Below are positions 44,044-53,090 of a DNA stretch of 54,571 bases, piece by piece. Within the stretch, counting starts at the first letter, position 1. Every line of letters starts with the position of its first letter. Position numbers and translations under genes: made by a program. The stretch is from the NCBI RefSeq assembly GCF_022808955.1, contig NZ_JAKZEY010000003.1:1-54571 (forward strand). The letters are read 5' to 3'. The DNA is from Anaerococcus sp. AGMB09787. Lineage in GTDB: Bacteria; Bacillota; Clostridia; Tissierellales; Peptoniphilaceae. The notes beneath the pieces were generated by a model. It searched no databases, was not told the DNA's origin, and worked only from the letters and a program-made list of their open reading frames with translations.

Positions 44044-44268
44044 CTACTTATTGAATTCGTCAATTAAGATATTTTTCAAAATTTCAGCTTCTTCACTTGT
44101 TAGGGTAATACCCTTGCGCATCCTGGAATGATCGTCATTCCAATCACGGATATCATATTTGGGTTCCCTTTCATTCCAAGAAACTAGGTTTAGCTCCTTT
44201 GTCCAACCCTTACCATTATCTGATAAGATTCCTAAGTTTTCTACAATTTCATATTTGAATTCTGCCAT
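44044..44268 (-). CDS. YdbC-like PC4 family nucleic-acid-binding protein
   Basis: A 74-residue protein matching the bacterial YdbC/PC4 (p15) fold: a beta-rich first half with NGKGWTKELNLVSWNEREPKYDIRDW and a helix at the end (TSEEAEILKNILIDEF). Homologues bind single-stranded DNA or RNA as dimers and may help transcription or repair; the cellular role is unclear. Single gene with its own terminator. Confidence 0.87.
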   Translation of the reverse strand: MAEFKYEIVENLGILSDNGKGWTKELNLVSWNEREPKYDIRDWNDDHSRMRKGITLTSEEAEILKNILIDEFNK

Positions 44269-44346
44269 AACATCTCCTAAAGTATTTGAATTATATTATA
44301 AATTGTATAATTTTTATAAAAATATGCAAGTTTAAAATCACCTGTC

Positions 44347-45411
44347 CTATATTTTATCTGCCTTTACTAACTTATCTACCATAGCTTGGACTATATTGTA
44401 GTCATAACCGGCATAGGTTAGAGCCTTTCTTCTAGCCTTACCATTTCCCCACTTGCCTTCTATAACTTCTCTTGCGATTTTTAGGTAGGTATTCTTGCTA
44501 GTTCCCTTTATCATCAAAGGATAGTCCCTAAAGAGAATTGACTTGTCAATATCATAGTTATAGCCCTTAATACCACCCTTGGAGCTATATTGCCAGCTAT
44601 CATATGAAGTTGTATTATAGCTAGGCCTTGGCTCGCCGTTCCAATCAGCTATCCAAAATTCATTTTCCTCTCTGACTTCTTCGCTCAAGTAGGTATCAGC
44701 AAACCAAGGATAAGAATATATTCCTCCAACAAAGCCATTTCTTCTCATGGCCATGGAAAAGGTCTTTGCAACTTCGGATATATCTTCCCTTGTAGCCTTG
44801 GCCTGTCTATCATTATCCTCTATATCAATATAAACTGGAAGAGATACATTTTTATTTCTAATAATATTTAGGACAAAGTCTGCTTCCTCCAAGGCTTCTA
44901 GCCTATTTACAGCCCTTGAATAGTGGTAGAAGCCTATAGGTACATTTCTTTTGTTTAGCTCTTCGTAATGCTTTTCTATTTCCTTATCCTTGCTTAGGGT
45001 CGTATCCTTTTCCCTTATGCTAGTCCTAATTATGGCTCCCCCTATTTCAGAAGAGAGGGCATCGTAGTCTATGGCAACAGGATTTTGGTATTCACTTATA
45101 TCTACTACCTTGTCATATACCTCAACTTTGGGAACTTCATTCACAATTTCTTCCTCTTTATTTTCAAGTACTTCTTTTTCATCATTTAGACTTTCTTTAA
45201 GGTTAACCTCATCTTCACCCTCTAATAGTCCTTCCAAGTGTTCTTTTTTTCTTTCTAAAACCTCTGCCCTATCATAGTCCATACCAGCCTCAGTAATCAC
45301 CTTGTCCAGGTCCTCCATATTATAATAAACTACATCAGAAGATCCATAGGATACACCTGGCAAGAGAAGTCCTCCCACTAGTAGACACAATATTTTTTTC
45401 GTATTTTTCAT
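44347..45411 (-). CDS. Secreted GH25 lysozyme with CW_7-like C-terminal repeat
   Basis: A 354-residue exported muramidase. A signal peptide (KKILCLLVGGLLLPGVSYG) is followed by a charged, coiled-coil-like stretch to about residue 95, rich in Glu/Lys. The GH25 barrel (about 98-300) begins VVDISEYQNPVAID, with catalytic-type acids in FYHYSRA and VYIDIEDND, and SWQYSSKGGIKGYNYDIDKS near the end. The last 50 residues (IAREVIEGKWGNGKARRKALTYAGYDYN) resemble the CW_7 peptidoglycan-binding motif of the Cpl-7 lysozyme. No phage genes flank it, so it is likely a housekeeping cell-wall remodelling enzyme. Confidence 0.88.
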   Translation of the reverse strand: MKNTKKILCLLVGGLLLPGVSYGSSDVVYYNMEDLDKVITEAGMDYDRAEVLERKKEHLEGLLEGEDEVNLKESLNDEKEVLENKEEEIVNEVPKVEVYDKVVDISEYQNPVAIDYDALSSEIGGAIIRTSIREKDTTLSKDKEIEKHYEELNKRNVPIGFYHYSRAVNRLEALEEADFVLNIIRNKNVSLPVYIDIEDNDRQAKATREDISEVAKTFSMAMRRNGFVGGIYSYPWFADTYLSEEVREENEFWIADWNGEPRPSYNTTSYDSWQYSSKGGIKGYNYDIDKSILFRDYPLMIKGTSKNTYLKIAREVIEGKWGNGKARRKALTYAGYDYNIVQAMVDKLVKADKI

Positions 45412-45477
45412 AAGCCTTCCTTTATCTTTATCATTAATTAATTATAAATTAAAAAGCAAAATTTTAAAAGTCCCTAT

Positions 45478-45507
45478 CAAAAAATCCCCCAGCCGTAGCC
45501 AAGGGAT
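45478..45507 (-). terminator. Terminator of the DUF308 gene
   Basis: On the minus strand ATCCCTTGGC and GCTGGGGGAT pair through 10 positions (with G-U pairs) around TACG, then T6. Confidence 0.82.
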
Positions 45508-45515
45508 AAGTCCTT

Positions 45516-46040
45516 CTAGAATGCAAAGATAATATTTCTAATTCCTGCAAGGAAAAAGTAAAATCCAATTAGTGTTGATATTGTAAAGAATGATGCAAGT
45601 GGGTTCTTAATTAATAACATAACTCCTAGGACTATTCCCAAGATATTAAGGATAACTTGAGCCCAGAAAACACCATTTGATACTTCCTTTATTGCAAAAG
45701 ATCTTATAATTGAAGTAACTGATGTAAAGATAAGATAAATTGCAAAGGCCCAAGGTAGGGCTATTACTGAAGATGTAAAGTTAAATAAGATTAATGCTGC
45801 AAGAATCAAGTTTACTATTCCTGTAAATAGCAAAAATCCTCCACCCCTACCGAAATATTTATTAATCCTATTCCTTAGGGCTATTTCAAAAATTCCATCA
45901 AAAATTGCTGTCATAACTATAAGTCCAACCAAAAAGGCATTTGATGCTAGGGGATTTCTTATTGACAAGAAGCCTGCAAATAGATACAAGATACCTAATA
46001 TGAGTGAACCTAGTGAAAATCCGTCATTTGTTTTATTCAT
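45516..46040 (-). CDS. HdeD-like DUF308 membrane protein
   Basis: A 174-residue integral membrane protein with six hydrophobic helices and short charged loops, and the DUF308/HdeD pattern of paired helices (ILGILYLFAGFLSIRNP, ILNILGIVLGVMLLIKNPL with the recurrent NP(L)AS turn). In enterobacteria HdeD supports acid resistance; in Firmicutes the role is unknown. Single gene. Confidence 0.8.
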   Translation of the reverse strand: MNKTNDGFSLGSLILGILYLFAGFLSIRNPLASNAFLVGLIVMTAIFDGIFEIALRNRINKYFGRGGGFLLFTGIVNLILAALILFNFTSSVIALPWAFAIYLIFTSVTSIIRSFAIKEVSNGVFWAQVILNILGIVLGVMLLIKNPLASFFTISTLIGFYFFLAGIRNIIFAF

Positions 46041-46135
46041 TATAACTCCTTCCTTAAATAATATTTATTTTAAATATAATACTATATACATATATATACC
46101 CGAATAAGTCTCTAAGAAACAATTTTATAAAAGAA

Positions 46136-46157
46136 AATCTGCCCCCAAGGACAGATT
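46136..46157 (-). terminator. Terminator after malic enzyme gene
   Basis: Minus strand AATCTGTCC.. pairs with GGGCAGATT, followed by TTCTTTT, just past the malic enzyme stop. Confidence 0.75.
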
Positions 46158-46164
46158 CTCCATA

Positions 46165-47346
46165 TTAATCACGTGTTAGCTTTTCTTCTTTAGCTTTTTG
46201 AGCTACAGCCATTGATACAACATCTGCAACTCTTGGGTCAAATGGTGAAGGGATTACATAATCTTCAGCCAATTCTTCATCTGATATTAGTGAAGCGATG
46301 GCAGATGCTGCCGCAAACTTCATTGACTCAGATATTTTCTTTGAATGAACATCCAAGGCACCCTTAAATAATCCTGGAAAGGCAAGGACATTGTTGACTT
46401 GGTTAGGAAAATCGCTCCTACCAGTTCCCACAACTCTAGCTCCTGCCTCCTTAGCATCGTCATAGGTTATTTCTGGATCAGGATTTGCCATGGCAAAAAT
46501 TATAGGGTCAGTTCTCATTGATTTGACCATTTCCTTGGTAATTTTGTTAGGAACGCTTACTCCTACAAATATATCAGCCTTGGTCATAGCTTCTTCTAGG
46601 CTAAGATCTTCTGAATCCTTGTTGGTAACCATAGCTAATTCCTTGTAGAGGTCGTTCTTGTATTCGTCCTTGTGGGCCCTATTAATAACTCCCCTAGAGT
46701 TAAAGGCATAGATATTATTAATACCTAAGTCATTTAACATATTAATTATAGAAGATCCTGCAGCTCCTGCTCCAGAGATTACTACATTACAATCTTCTGC
46801 CTTCTTGCCTACTAGTTTTAGGGAATTGATTAGGGCAGCTATGGTCACTATAGCAGTACCGTGTTGGTCATCATGGAAGACTGGTATGTCAAGCTCTTCC
46901 TTGAGTCTTCTTTCGATTTCGATACATTCTGGGGCCTTGATATCTTCTAGGTTAACTCCACCTAATCCAGGAGATACAAGTTTTACAAAATTAATTATTT
47001 CATCAACATCCTTAGTATTTATTACTAAAGGAATAGCATTTAATCCACCAAATTTCTTAAAGAGGCAGCATTTACCCTCCATAACTGGAAGAGCTGCTTC
47101 TGGGCCAATATCCCCTAGCCCTAAGACTGCTGTACCATTTGATACTACAGCAATAGTATTGGCCTTGCCTGTGTACTTGTAGACATTATCTACATTAGCT
47201 GCAATCTTCCTACAAGGCTCAGCAACCCCTGGTGAATATACCAATGATAGGTCTTCCTTTGACTTTAGTTCTGTTTTTAATTCTGTTGATAATTTTCCTT
47301 CTAGCTCCTCATGTAATTTAAGAGCTTCTTCAAATACATTTTTCAT
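46165..47346 (-). CDS. NAD(P)-dependent malic enzyme (decarboxylating)
   Basis: A 393-residue short-form bacterial malic enzyme converting malate to pyruvate, CO2 and NAD(P)H. Characteristic are LVYSPGVAEPCRKIA, VLGLGDIGPEAALPVMEGK, FHDDQHGTAIVTIAAL and the nucleotide fold VVISGAGAAGSSIINML; FAMANPDPEI follows. It lacks the phosphotransacetylase-like domain of MaeB. Cofactor choice cannot be read by eye. It lies 8 bp after fumC, so the aspartase-fumarase-malic enzyme route is encoded together. Confidence 0.93.
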   Translation of the reverse strand: MKNVFEEALKLHEELEGKLSTELKTELKSKEDLSLVYSPGVAEPCRKIAANVDNVYKYTGKANTIAVVSNGTAVLGLGDIGPEAALPVMEGKCCLFKKFGGLNAIPLVINTKDVDEIINFVKLVSPGLGGVNLEDIKAPECIEIERRLKEELDIPVFHDDQHGTAIVTIAALINSLKLVGKKAEDCNVVISGAGAAGSSIINMLNDLGINNIYAFNSRGVINRAHKDEYKNDLYKELAMVTNKDSEDLSLEEAMTKADIFVGVSVPNKITKEMVKSMRTDPIIFAMANPDPEITYDDAKEAGARVVGTGRSDFPNQVNNVLAFPGLFKGALDVHSKKISESMKFAAASAIASLISDEELAEDYVIPSPFDPRVADVVSMAVAQKAKEEKLTRD

Positions 47347-47354
47347 AATACCTC

Positions 47355-48719
47355 CTATATCATATCTTCAATTTTCATAAATTTATCAAAGTCTTCCTCT
47401 GTTAAATATCCAAGCTCAAGGGTAGATTCCTTGAGGGTCATGTTCTTCTTGTAGGCGTTTTTGGCTATTTGTGAGGCCTTATCGTAGCCTATGTGAGGTG
47501 ATAGGACTGTTACTAGCATCAAGGACTTCTCCAAATTTTTCTCAATGTTAGTCTTATTTGCCTTTAGGCCCACTAAGAGCTTTTCTGTAAAGCAAACCAT
47601 GGATTTTGCTAATAATTTAATGGATTGGTCCATCTTGTAAATAATTAGTGGCATATAGACATTTAGTTGCATTTGGCCTTGGGTATTTGCCATTGCTATG
47701 GCTAGGTCATTTGCTATGACTTCTATACATACCATTGTCAAAGACTCAACCTGGGTAGGGTTTACCTTACCAGGCATAATTGATGAACCAGGTTCATTAG
47801 CTGGAATTGTTAGCTCTCCTATCCCACACCTAGGTCCACAAGATGAAAACCTAATGTCAGATGCGATTTTATAAAGGTCGCTAGCCAATGTCTTGATACT
47901 GCTATGGACAATAACCAAGGCAGATTTAGAAGCTAGTTGATAAAATTTGTTAGTATCAGAAGTAAATTCAAGGCCAGTAAATTCACTTAACTTCTCAGCT
48001 ACCCTACCACCAAAGTCCTTCTCGGTATTAACACCAGTTCCGACAGCAGTGCCTCCTATGGCAAGTCTATGTAGGTGGCTTTCTGCACCTCTTATCATTT
48101 CATAGTCCCTCTGAACCATTGTAAGCCAACCAGATATTTCTTGGCCTAAGGTAAGGGGAGTTGCATCTTGAAGGTGGGTCCTACCAGTTTTTATTATATC
48201 TCTATTTTCTTTTTCTAGAATTTTAAGTTGGTCTATAAATTTCTCAATTGCCGGATACAATTTTTCTCTAAGATTAATTACAGTGGATATATGCATAGCA
48301 GTTGGGAAGGTATCATTTGATGATTGACCCATATTTACGTGGTCATTTGGGTGAAGTAGATTTCCCCCTTGCTTTTTATTTCCTATGTGGGCTATGACTT
48401 CATTTACATTCATATTGGTCTGAGTACCAGAGCCTGTTTGCCAGACAGATAGGGGGAATTGATCGTCATACTTACCTGCTAGTATTTCATCAGCTCCATA
48501 GACTATTAGATCTCTTCTTTCTTTATCTATTTTATTTAAGTCAAAATTAGTAAGGGCTGCAGCTTTTTTTAATAAAACCAGGGCCTTTATTTGACTATCA
48601 GGCATTAGTTCAGAATCTTTTGGGAAATTCTCTAAAGATCTTTGAGTTTGTGCTCCCCAATAGGCCTTACTAGGCACATCTACATAACCCAAAGAGTCTT
48701 TTTCCTGTCTATAATCCAT
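47355..48719 (-). CDS. fumC: Class II fumarate hydratase
   Basis: A 454-residue aspartase/fumarase-superfamily enzyme hydrating fumarate to malate. WQTGSGTQTNMNVNEVIA, HPNDHVNMGQSSNDTFPTAMH, TGRTHLQDATPLTLGQE and the signature GSSIMPGKVNPTQ identify fumarase rather than aspartase (a second superfamily member, aspA, lies upstream and differs at these points). A longer frame begins at 48752, but AAAGGAGG stands just before the ATG at 48719. That ribosome site lies in the last codons of the LysR gene, suggesting coupling. Confidence 0.93.
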   Translation of the reverse strand: MDYRQEKDSLGYVDVPSKAYWGAQTQRSLENFPKDSELMPDSQIKALVLLKKAAALTNFDLNKIDKERRDLIVYGADEILAGKYDDQFPLSVWQTGSGTQTNMNVNEVIAHIGNKKQGGNLLHPNDHVNMGQSSNDTFPTAMHISTVINLREKLYPAIEKFIDQLKILEKENRDIIKTGRTHLQDATPLTLGQEISGWLTMVQRDYEMIRGAESHLHRLAIGGTAVGTGVNTEKDFGGRVAEKLSEFTGLEFTSDTNKFYQLASKSALVIVHSSIKTLASDLYKIASDIRFSSCGPRCGIGELTIPANEPGSSIMPGKVNPTQVESLTMVCIEVIANDLAIAMANTQGQMQLNVYMPLIIYKMDQSIKLLAKSMVCFTEKLLVGLKANKTNIEKNLEKSLMLVTVLSPHIGYDKASQIAKNAYKKNMTLKESTLELGYLTEEDFDKFMKIEDMI

Positions 48720-49653
48720 TTCTTCCTCCTTTATCAAAATTTTCCTTAGCATAATTTATTAGCATATCAATTAATATTTTGGCTGGCTTTTTGAGCCTTC
48801 TTGTAGCATTGTAATGGATCATTATGGTTCTTTTATTTAGTTGAGGTGAGATTTTTACAAAAACACATTCCTCGAGGGTATTATCCCTTGCCATATTGGC
48901 AGGAACTAGGGAGATTCCCAGGTCCTCTGCTACAAATTTTTTGGCCAAGTACATAGAATCAGTTTCTAGGATGGTCTCCAAGGTATTGTCTGTGTACTTA
49001 TTAATTTGGGAGAAAATATAGCGGAGATTTTGCCCCTTCTTGGTCCCTATTATCTTGTTGTATTTTAATTTTTTAGCATCTATAGTTGGTATTCCTACTT
49101 GAGGATAGGCTATATCCATGTCAGCTACAGCAGGATTATTGCGATTTAGGGCTACATATACCTCTTCTTCATATAACTTGATATTGGTAAGTTCGTTCTT
49201 GGGTGAAGCTGCATAGGAGATAGAGAAATCACACTTACCCACTAGGGCCGCCTGGTTAATCTCTGAGGTCTTACCCTCCAAAAGCTTTATGGATATGCCT
49301 GGGTAGGTCTTATTGAAGCCCTTTAGGACCTTGGATAGGAGGCTGTACTCCAAATAATCAGTACAACCTACTACTATCTCACCCTTTTGCAATTTATTTA
49401 ACTCTTCAATTTGATTCAAGGCTTCTTCTTCAATAGAGGCTATCTCTTCCAAACTCTCATAGAAAATTTCTCCTGCCTCTGTTAGTCTTAGTGGAGAATA
49501 ATCCCTATCTATAATCTCTATCCCAAATTTTCCTTCAATCCTTTTTATATATTGACTCAAGGCACTTTGTGAAATAAAGAGCTTCTTAGCTGCCTTGGTT
49601 ATATTTCCTGCCTCAAGTATTGCCGTTATATATTCATAATCAGTATCTGCCAT
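48709..49653 (-). CDS. LysR family transcriptional regulator
   Basis: A 314-residue regulator. The N-terminal helix-turn-helix is clear (ITAILEAGNITKAAKKLFISQSALSQYIKRIEGKFG); residues about 90-300 form the periplasmic-binding-protein-like effector domain. A GTG three codons upstream (49662) is possible; the ATG at 49653 is closer to the family norm. Sandwiched between aspA and fumC on the same strand, it probably controls this dicarboxylate route, with fumarate, malate or aspartate as candidate effectors. Confidence 0.9.
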   Translation of the reverse strand: MADTDYEYITAILEAGNITKAAKKLFISQSALSQYIKRIEGKFGIEIIDRDYSPLRLTEAGEIFYESLEEIASIEEEALNQIEELNKLQKGEIVVGCTDYLEYSLLSKVLKGFNKTYPGISIKLLEGKTSEINQAALVGKCDFSISYAASPKNELTNIKLYEEEVYVALNRNNPAVADMDIAYPQVGIPTIDAKKLKYNKIIGTKKGQNLRYIFSQINKYTDNTLETILETDSMYLAKKFVAEDLGISLVPANMARDNTLEECVFVKISPQLNKRTIMIHYNATRRLKKPAKILIDMLINYAKENFDKGGRNGL

Positions 49654-49760
49654 AGATCCCACCCCTACTATTAATTAAGCCTTATATGCTTATACAAATT
49701 CTAAATATTATAATCACTTTACTAAAATTATACTCCTAGGAGATTACAATTAATAAGTCT

Positions 49761-51191
49761 TTATTTTGACCTATCTTTTTTGCTTAAATGCTCCTCATCG
49801 ATTATGCCAGGCTTAGTCATTTCCTTGAAGTTTAATATCTTATTTAACTCATCTTCACTTAATAAATTCTTCTCAAGAACAAGCTCCCTTACACTCTTGC
49901 CAGTCCTTTGGGCTTCGTGGGCTATATATGAACAAGCTTCATAGCCTATGTGAGGAGCTATGGCTGTTACTAATCCAATATTTTGCTCAACTCTCCTTTG
50001 CAAGCTTTCCCTATTAGCCTCAATACCATCAAGACAATTAACCCTCAAGGTATAAATAGCTCCTTTTAAGGTTTTAAGTGATTCAAATAACTTATAAAAA
50101 ATAACTGGCTCGAAGGCGTTAAGCTCCAATTGGCCACCCTCAACTGCAATAGCAACTGTCATATCATTTCCGATAACTGAGAAGGCAACTTGGTTAACTA
50201 CCTCAGGTATAACAGGATTAACCTTACCTGGCATAATAGAAGATCCTGCTTGCCTAGCTGGAAGCTTGATATCGCCGACACCTGATTGAGGGCCTGATGA
50301 CATAAGCCTTAAATCATTAGAAATCTTAGATAAGTCTACGGCAAAAGTCTTCAAAATAGAAGATGCATAGACAAAACAATCCAAATTTTGAGTTCCATCT
50401 ATCAAATCATCATTTTGAACAAGATTTATACCAGTAATCTCACTTAATAAGCCTACAATCTCCTTAACATACCTAATATCCGCATTAAGACCAGTACCAA
50501 TAGCTGTACCACCGAGATTTACAGAAGATAAGCTCTTAATAGCAAAATCCAATCTATTGATATCCCTCCTAATAACTTGGCTATAGGCCCTAAACTCTTG
50601 ACCTAGGCTAATAGGAATAGCATCTTGGAGTTGAGTACGGCCCATCTTGATAACATCAGCAAACTCTTCAGCCTTCTTTTCAAAAGAAGCCAGAAGCCTT
50701 TCACTTTCAGCCTTCAACTCTTCGAAATATCTAATAAGGGCAATCTTTCCAGAAGTAGGAATAACATCATTGGTAGATTGGCCCTTATTAACATCATCAT
50801 TAGGATGAACATGGTCATAGACCCCAAGCTCTCCTCCCAAAGACACATTTGCAATATTAGCTAAAATCTCGTTAATATTCATATTAAAAGATGTTCCAGC
50901 TCCACCTTGAATAGGATCTACAATAACGTTTTCTATATACTTGCCCTCAAGCATCTCATCACAAGCTTCAACGATAGCATCCTTAGTTTCCTCAGATATA
51001 AGTCCCACCTTCTCATTTTCTATAGCACAGGCCTTCTTAACCTCTACAATAGCATCACGGAACTTACTATCCATCTTATAACCAGTAATTCGGAAATTCT
51101 CCCTAGCCCTTACAGCATTTGCACCATAATAAGCATCCTTACTAACCTGAATCTCTCCTATACTATCGTGTTCTAATCTATAATCACTCAT
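49761..51191 (-). CDS. aspA: Aspartate ammonia-lyase
   Basis: A 476-residue enzyme deaminating aspartate to fumarate. AspA-type motifs: RLEHDSIGEIQVSKDAYYGANAVRARENF at the start, QGGAGTSFNMNINEILAN, HPNDDVNKGQSTNDVIPTSGK, and the signature GSSIMPGKVNPVIPEVVNQV. The GAGTSFNMN sequence separates it from FumC (GSGTQTNMN). The tail KDRSK is short and basic. It has a good promoter and may be read through into the LysR gene. Confidence 0.94.
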   Translation of the reverse strand: MSDYRLEHDSIGEIQVSKDAYYGANAVRARENFRITGYKMDSKFRDAIVEVKKACAIENEKVGLISEETKDAIVEACDEMLEGKYIENVIVDPIQGGAGTSFNMNINEILANIANVSLGGELGVYDHVHPNDDVNKGQSTNDVIPTSGKIALIRYFEELKAESERLLASFEKKAEEFADVIKMGRTQLQDAIPISLGQEFRAYSQVIRRDINRLDFAIKSLSSVNLGGTAIGTGLNADIRYVKEIVGLLSEITGINLVQNDDLIDGTQNLDCFVYASSILKTFAVDLSKISNDLRLMSSGPQSGVGDIKLPARQAGSSIMPGKVNPVIPEVVNQVAFSVIGNDMTVAIAVEGGQLELNAFEPVIFYKLFESLKTLKGAIYTLRVNCLDGIEANRESLQRRVEQNIGLVTAIAPHIGYEACSYIAHEAQRTGKSVRELVLEKNLLSEDELNKILNFKEMTKPGIIDEEHLSKKDRSK

Positions 51192-51222
51192 TACGACTCC
51201 TTTGATTTCTATCTATATTAAT

Positions 51223-51251
51223 AATATAAAACAGACCTTATAAAAAGTAAA
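51223..51251 (-). promoter_or_regulatory. Promoter of aspA
   Basis: Minus-strand TTTACT (51246-51251), 17-nt spacer, TATATT (51223-51228), about 30 bp before the start codon. Confidence 0.55.
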
Positions 51252-51273
51252 ATAATAAAATTTTATGGTACTT

Positions 51274-51289
51274 ATAAGTTTAGACTTAT
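51274..51289. promoter_or_regulatory. Inverted repeat upstream of aspA
   Basis: ATAAGT-TTAG-ACTTAT, a perfect 6-4-6 repeat about 25 bp upstream of the aspA -35, in the divergent gap (51192-51563). It is well placed for an activator such as the LysR regulator, though it lacks the classic T-N11-A form. Confidence 0.4.
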
Positions 51290-51415
51290 GTCTTGTTTAT
51301 TATTAATCTATTTACTTCTTTACTTATTGACTTATTAAATAAAATAACTTATTATACTATATTTTAAGATTTATTTACTATTATATAGCCATTAATTGAT
51401 AATTAATATCAATAT

Positions 51416-51444
51416 TTGTCAAAATTTTGTTTTTATTATATAAT
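51416..51444 (+). promoter_or_regulatory. Promoter of the carrier-pepT operon
   Basis: TTGTCA (51416-51421), 17-nt spacer, TATAAT (51439-51444): close to consensus. Confidence 0.75.
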
Positions 51445-51456
51445 AGACAAGTCTTC

Positions 51457-51464
51457 AAGGAGGT
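51457..51464 (+). promoter_or_regulatory. 5'-terminal Shine-Dalgarno-like site without start codon
   Basis: AAGGAGGT lies a few bases after the predicted transcript start and about 100 nt before the real ATG. The only near start, GTG, overlaps it. Same arrangement as at 4232-4240. Confidence 0.4.
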
Positions 51465-51489
51465 GAATAAAGACAATAATCTATACAAT

Positions 51490-51514
51490 AATTATCCCAA
51501 AAAATCGGATAATT
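51490..51514 (+). other. Leader hairpin ahead of the YfcC-type gene
   Basis: AATTATCC and GGATAATT form a perfect 8-bp stem with a 9-nt A-rich loop in the 5' UTR. No U run follows, so it is not a terminator. Confidence 0.55.
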
Positions 51515-51563
51515 AGCTAAATATAGCATTTAAAATTAAATAATTTATATACAAGGAGGTTAT

Positions 51564-53080
51564 ATGAAAAAATCCAAGCAAAAGAAGGGTTTTACTTTCC
51601 CTTCAGCATCCACAGTGCTTTTTATAGTTTTAATATTTGCTGCACTATTAACATTTATTATTCCAGCAGGTATTTATAGTCGTCTTACTTATAATGATGA
51701 TAACACTTTCACTATTGTTGACCATGAGGGAACAGAAACCCAAGTCGATGCTTCAGAGGAATTCCTAAAGGAAAATAATATTTCGATACCCTTAGAGAGT
51801 TTTAAGAATGGTTCAATCAAAAAGCCTATTGCTATTCCTAATACTTACGAGAAGATTGAGCAAAATCCTCAAGGACCAAAAGAGATTATTCTAGCGTCTA
51901 TTCAAGGTGTCGAAGATAGTGTCGATATAATAGTTTTCGTATTAATTATAGGTGGAATTATAGGACTTCTTAATGAAACTGGTACATTAAATGCTGGTAT
52001 GTCAGCCTTATCTAAAAAGACCAAGGGTAAAGAATTCCTAATGATAGTAGTAGTATTTTCTCTAATAGCTTTGGGTGGTACTACCTATGGACTAGCAGAG
52101 GAAAGTATAGCACTATATCCAATTTTATTACCTATCTTCTTACTAGCTGGATATGATGCGATTGTTGTTATAGGAACAATTTATCTAGCATCTTGTATAG
52201 GTACCATGTACTCAACTGTAAATCCCTTCTCTGTAGTAATTGCATCAAATGCTGCAGGAATTAGTTTTACATCAGGACAACTTTATAGGGTACTTGGTTT
52301 AGTATTAACTTCTGTAGTTGCATTAATCTACATTGGATCATATGCCAAGAAAGTTAAAAAAGATCCGTCTAAATCAATAATTGCAGAAGATATGCCTAGA
52401 ATTAAAAAGAAATTTTTAACTGACTATGATGATAATTATCAAGAAGACTTTTCACTAAATAAAAAACTTACACTTGTAGTCTTTGTACTAACCTTCGTTG
52501 TAATGATTTGGGGAGTTCAAAGTCAAGGTTGGTGGTTTGAAGAAATGAGTGGAATATTCCTACTTACTGCCATTATCATAATGTTCTTATCTGGAATGGG
52601 AGAAAAACAAGCTGTCTCAACCTTTATGCAAGGAGCATCAGACTTAGTTAGCGTTGCTTTAATAATAGGACTTGCTAGAGGTATAAACATTATCCTAGAT
52701 AATGGTTATATATCAGATACCTTGTATACTATGCTACAAATCTAGTATCAGGTATGAGTGGTGTCGTATTTTCATGGGTTCAAATGGCAATCTACTCAGT
52801 ATTAGGTATTTTCATACCATCATCTTCTGGACTAGCTGCCCTATCAATGCCTATTATGGCACCTCTTGCAGATGCAGTTAATATTGGCCGTGATGTAGTC
52901 GTATCAGCATACAACTATGGTCAAGGCTGGATGGCCTTTATTACACCTACAGGATTGATTATTGCAACTCTTGAAATGATAGGAGTAACATATGACAAAT
53001 GGTTTAAGTGGGTTATCAAACTACTACTCTTAACAATAATCATAAGTTTAGGAGTTTTATCTTTACAAGTTATATTATAA
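51564..53080 (+). pseudogene. YfcC/ArcD-like carrier, frameshifted near 52730
   Basis: The first part (51564-52745, 393 codons) encodes the start and most helices of a YfcC-family (C4-dicarboxylate/basic amino acid antiporter-like) membrane protein. The reading frame then hits TAG, while the other frame carries on as YATNLVSGMSGVVFSWVQ to 53080 (last ~117 residues, including IPSSSGLAALSMPIMAPLAD). Joining at about 52725-52732, where one base seems missing after DTLY, restores a normal protein of about 505 residues. The shift could be real, recent, or a sequence error. The rest is well preserved. Substrate is unknown; pairing with peptidase T suggests amino-acid exchange or peptide use. Confidence 0.85.
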
Positions 53081-53090
53081 AGGAGTAAAA

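Noticed and set aside
51463-51516. A 17-codon leader peptide from GTG (51463) ahead of the YfcC-type gene
   Set aside because: The GTG overlaps the Shine-Dalgarno sequence itself, leaving no spacing for initiation.
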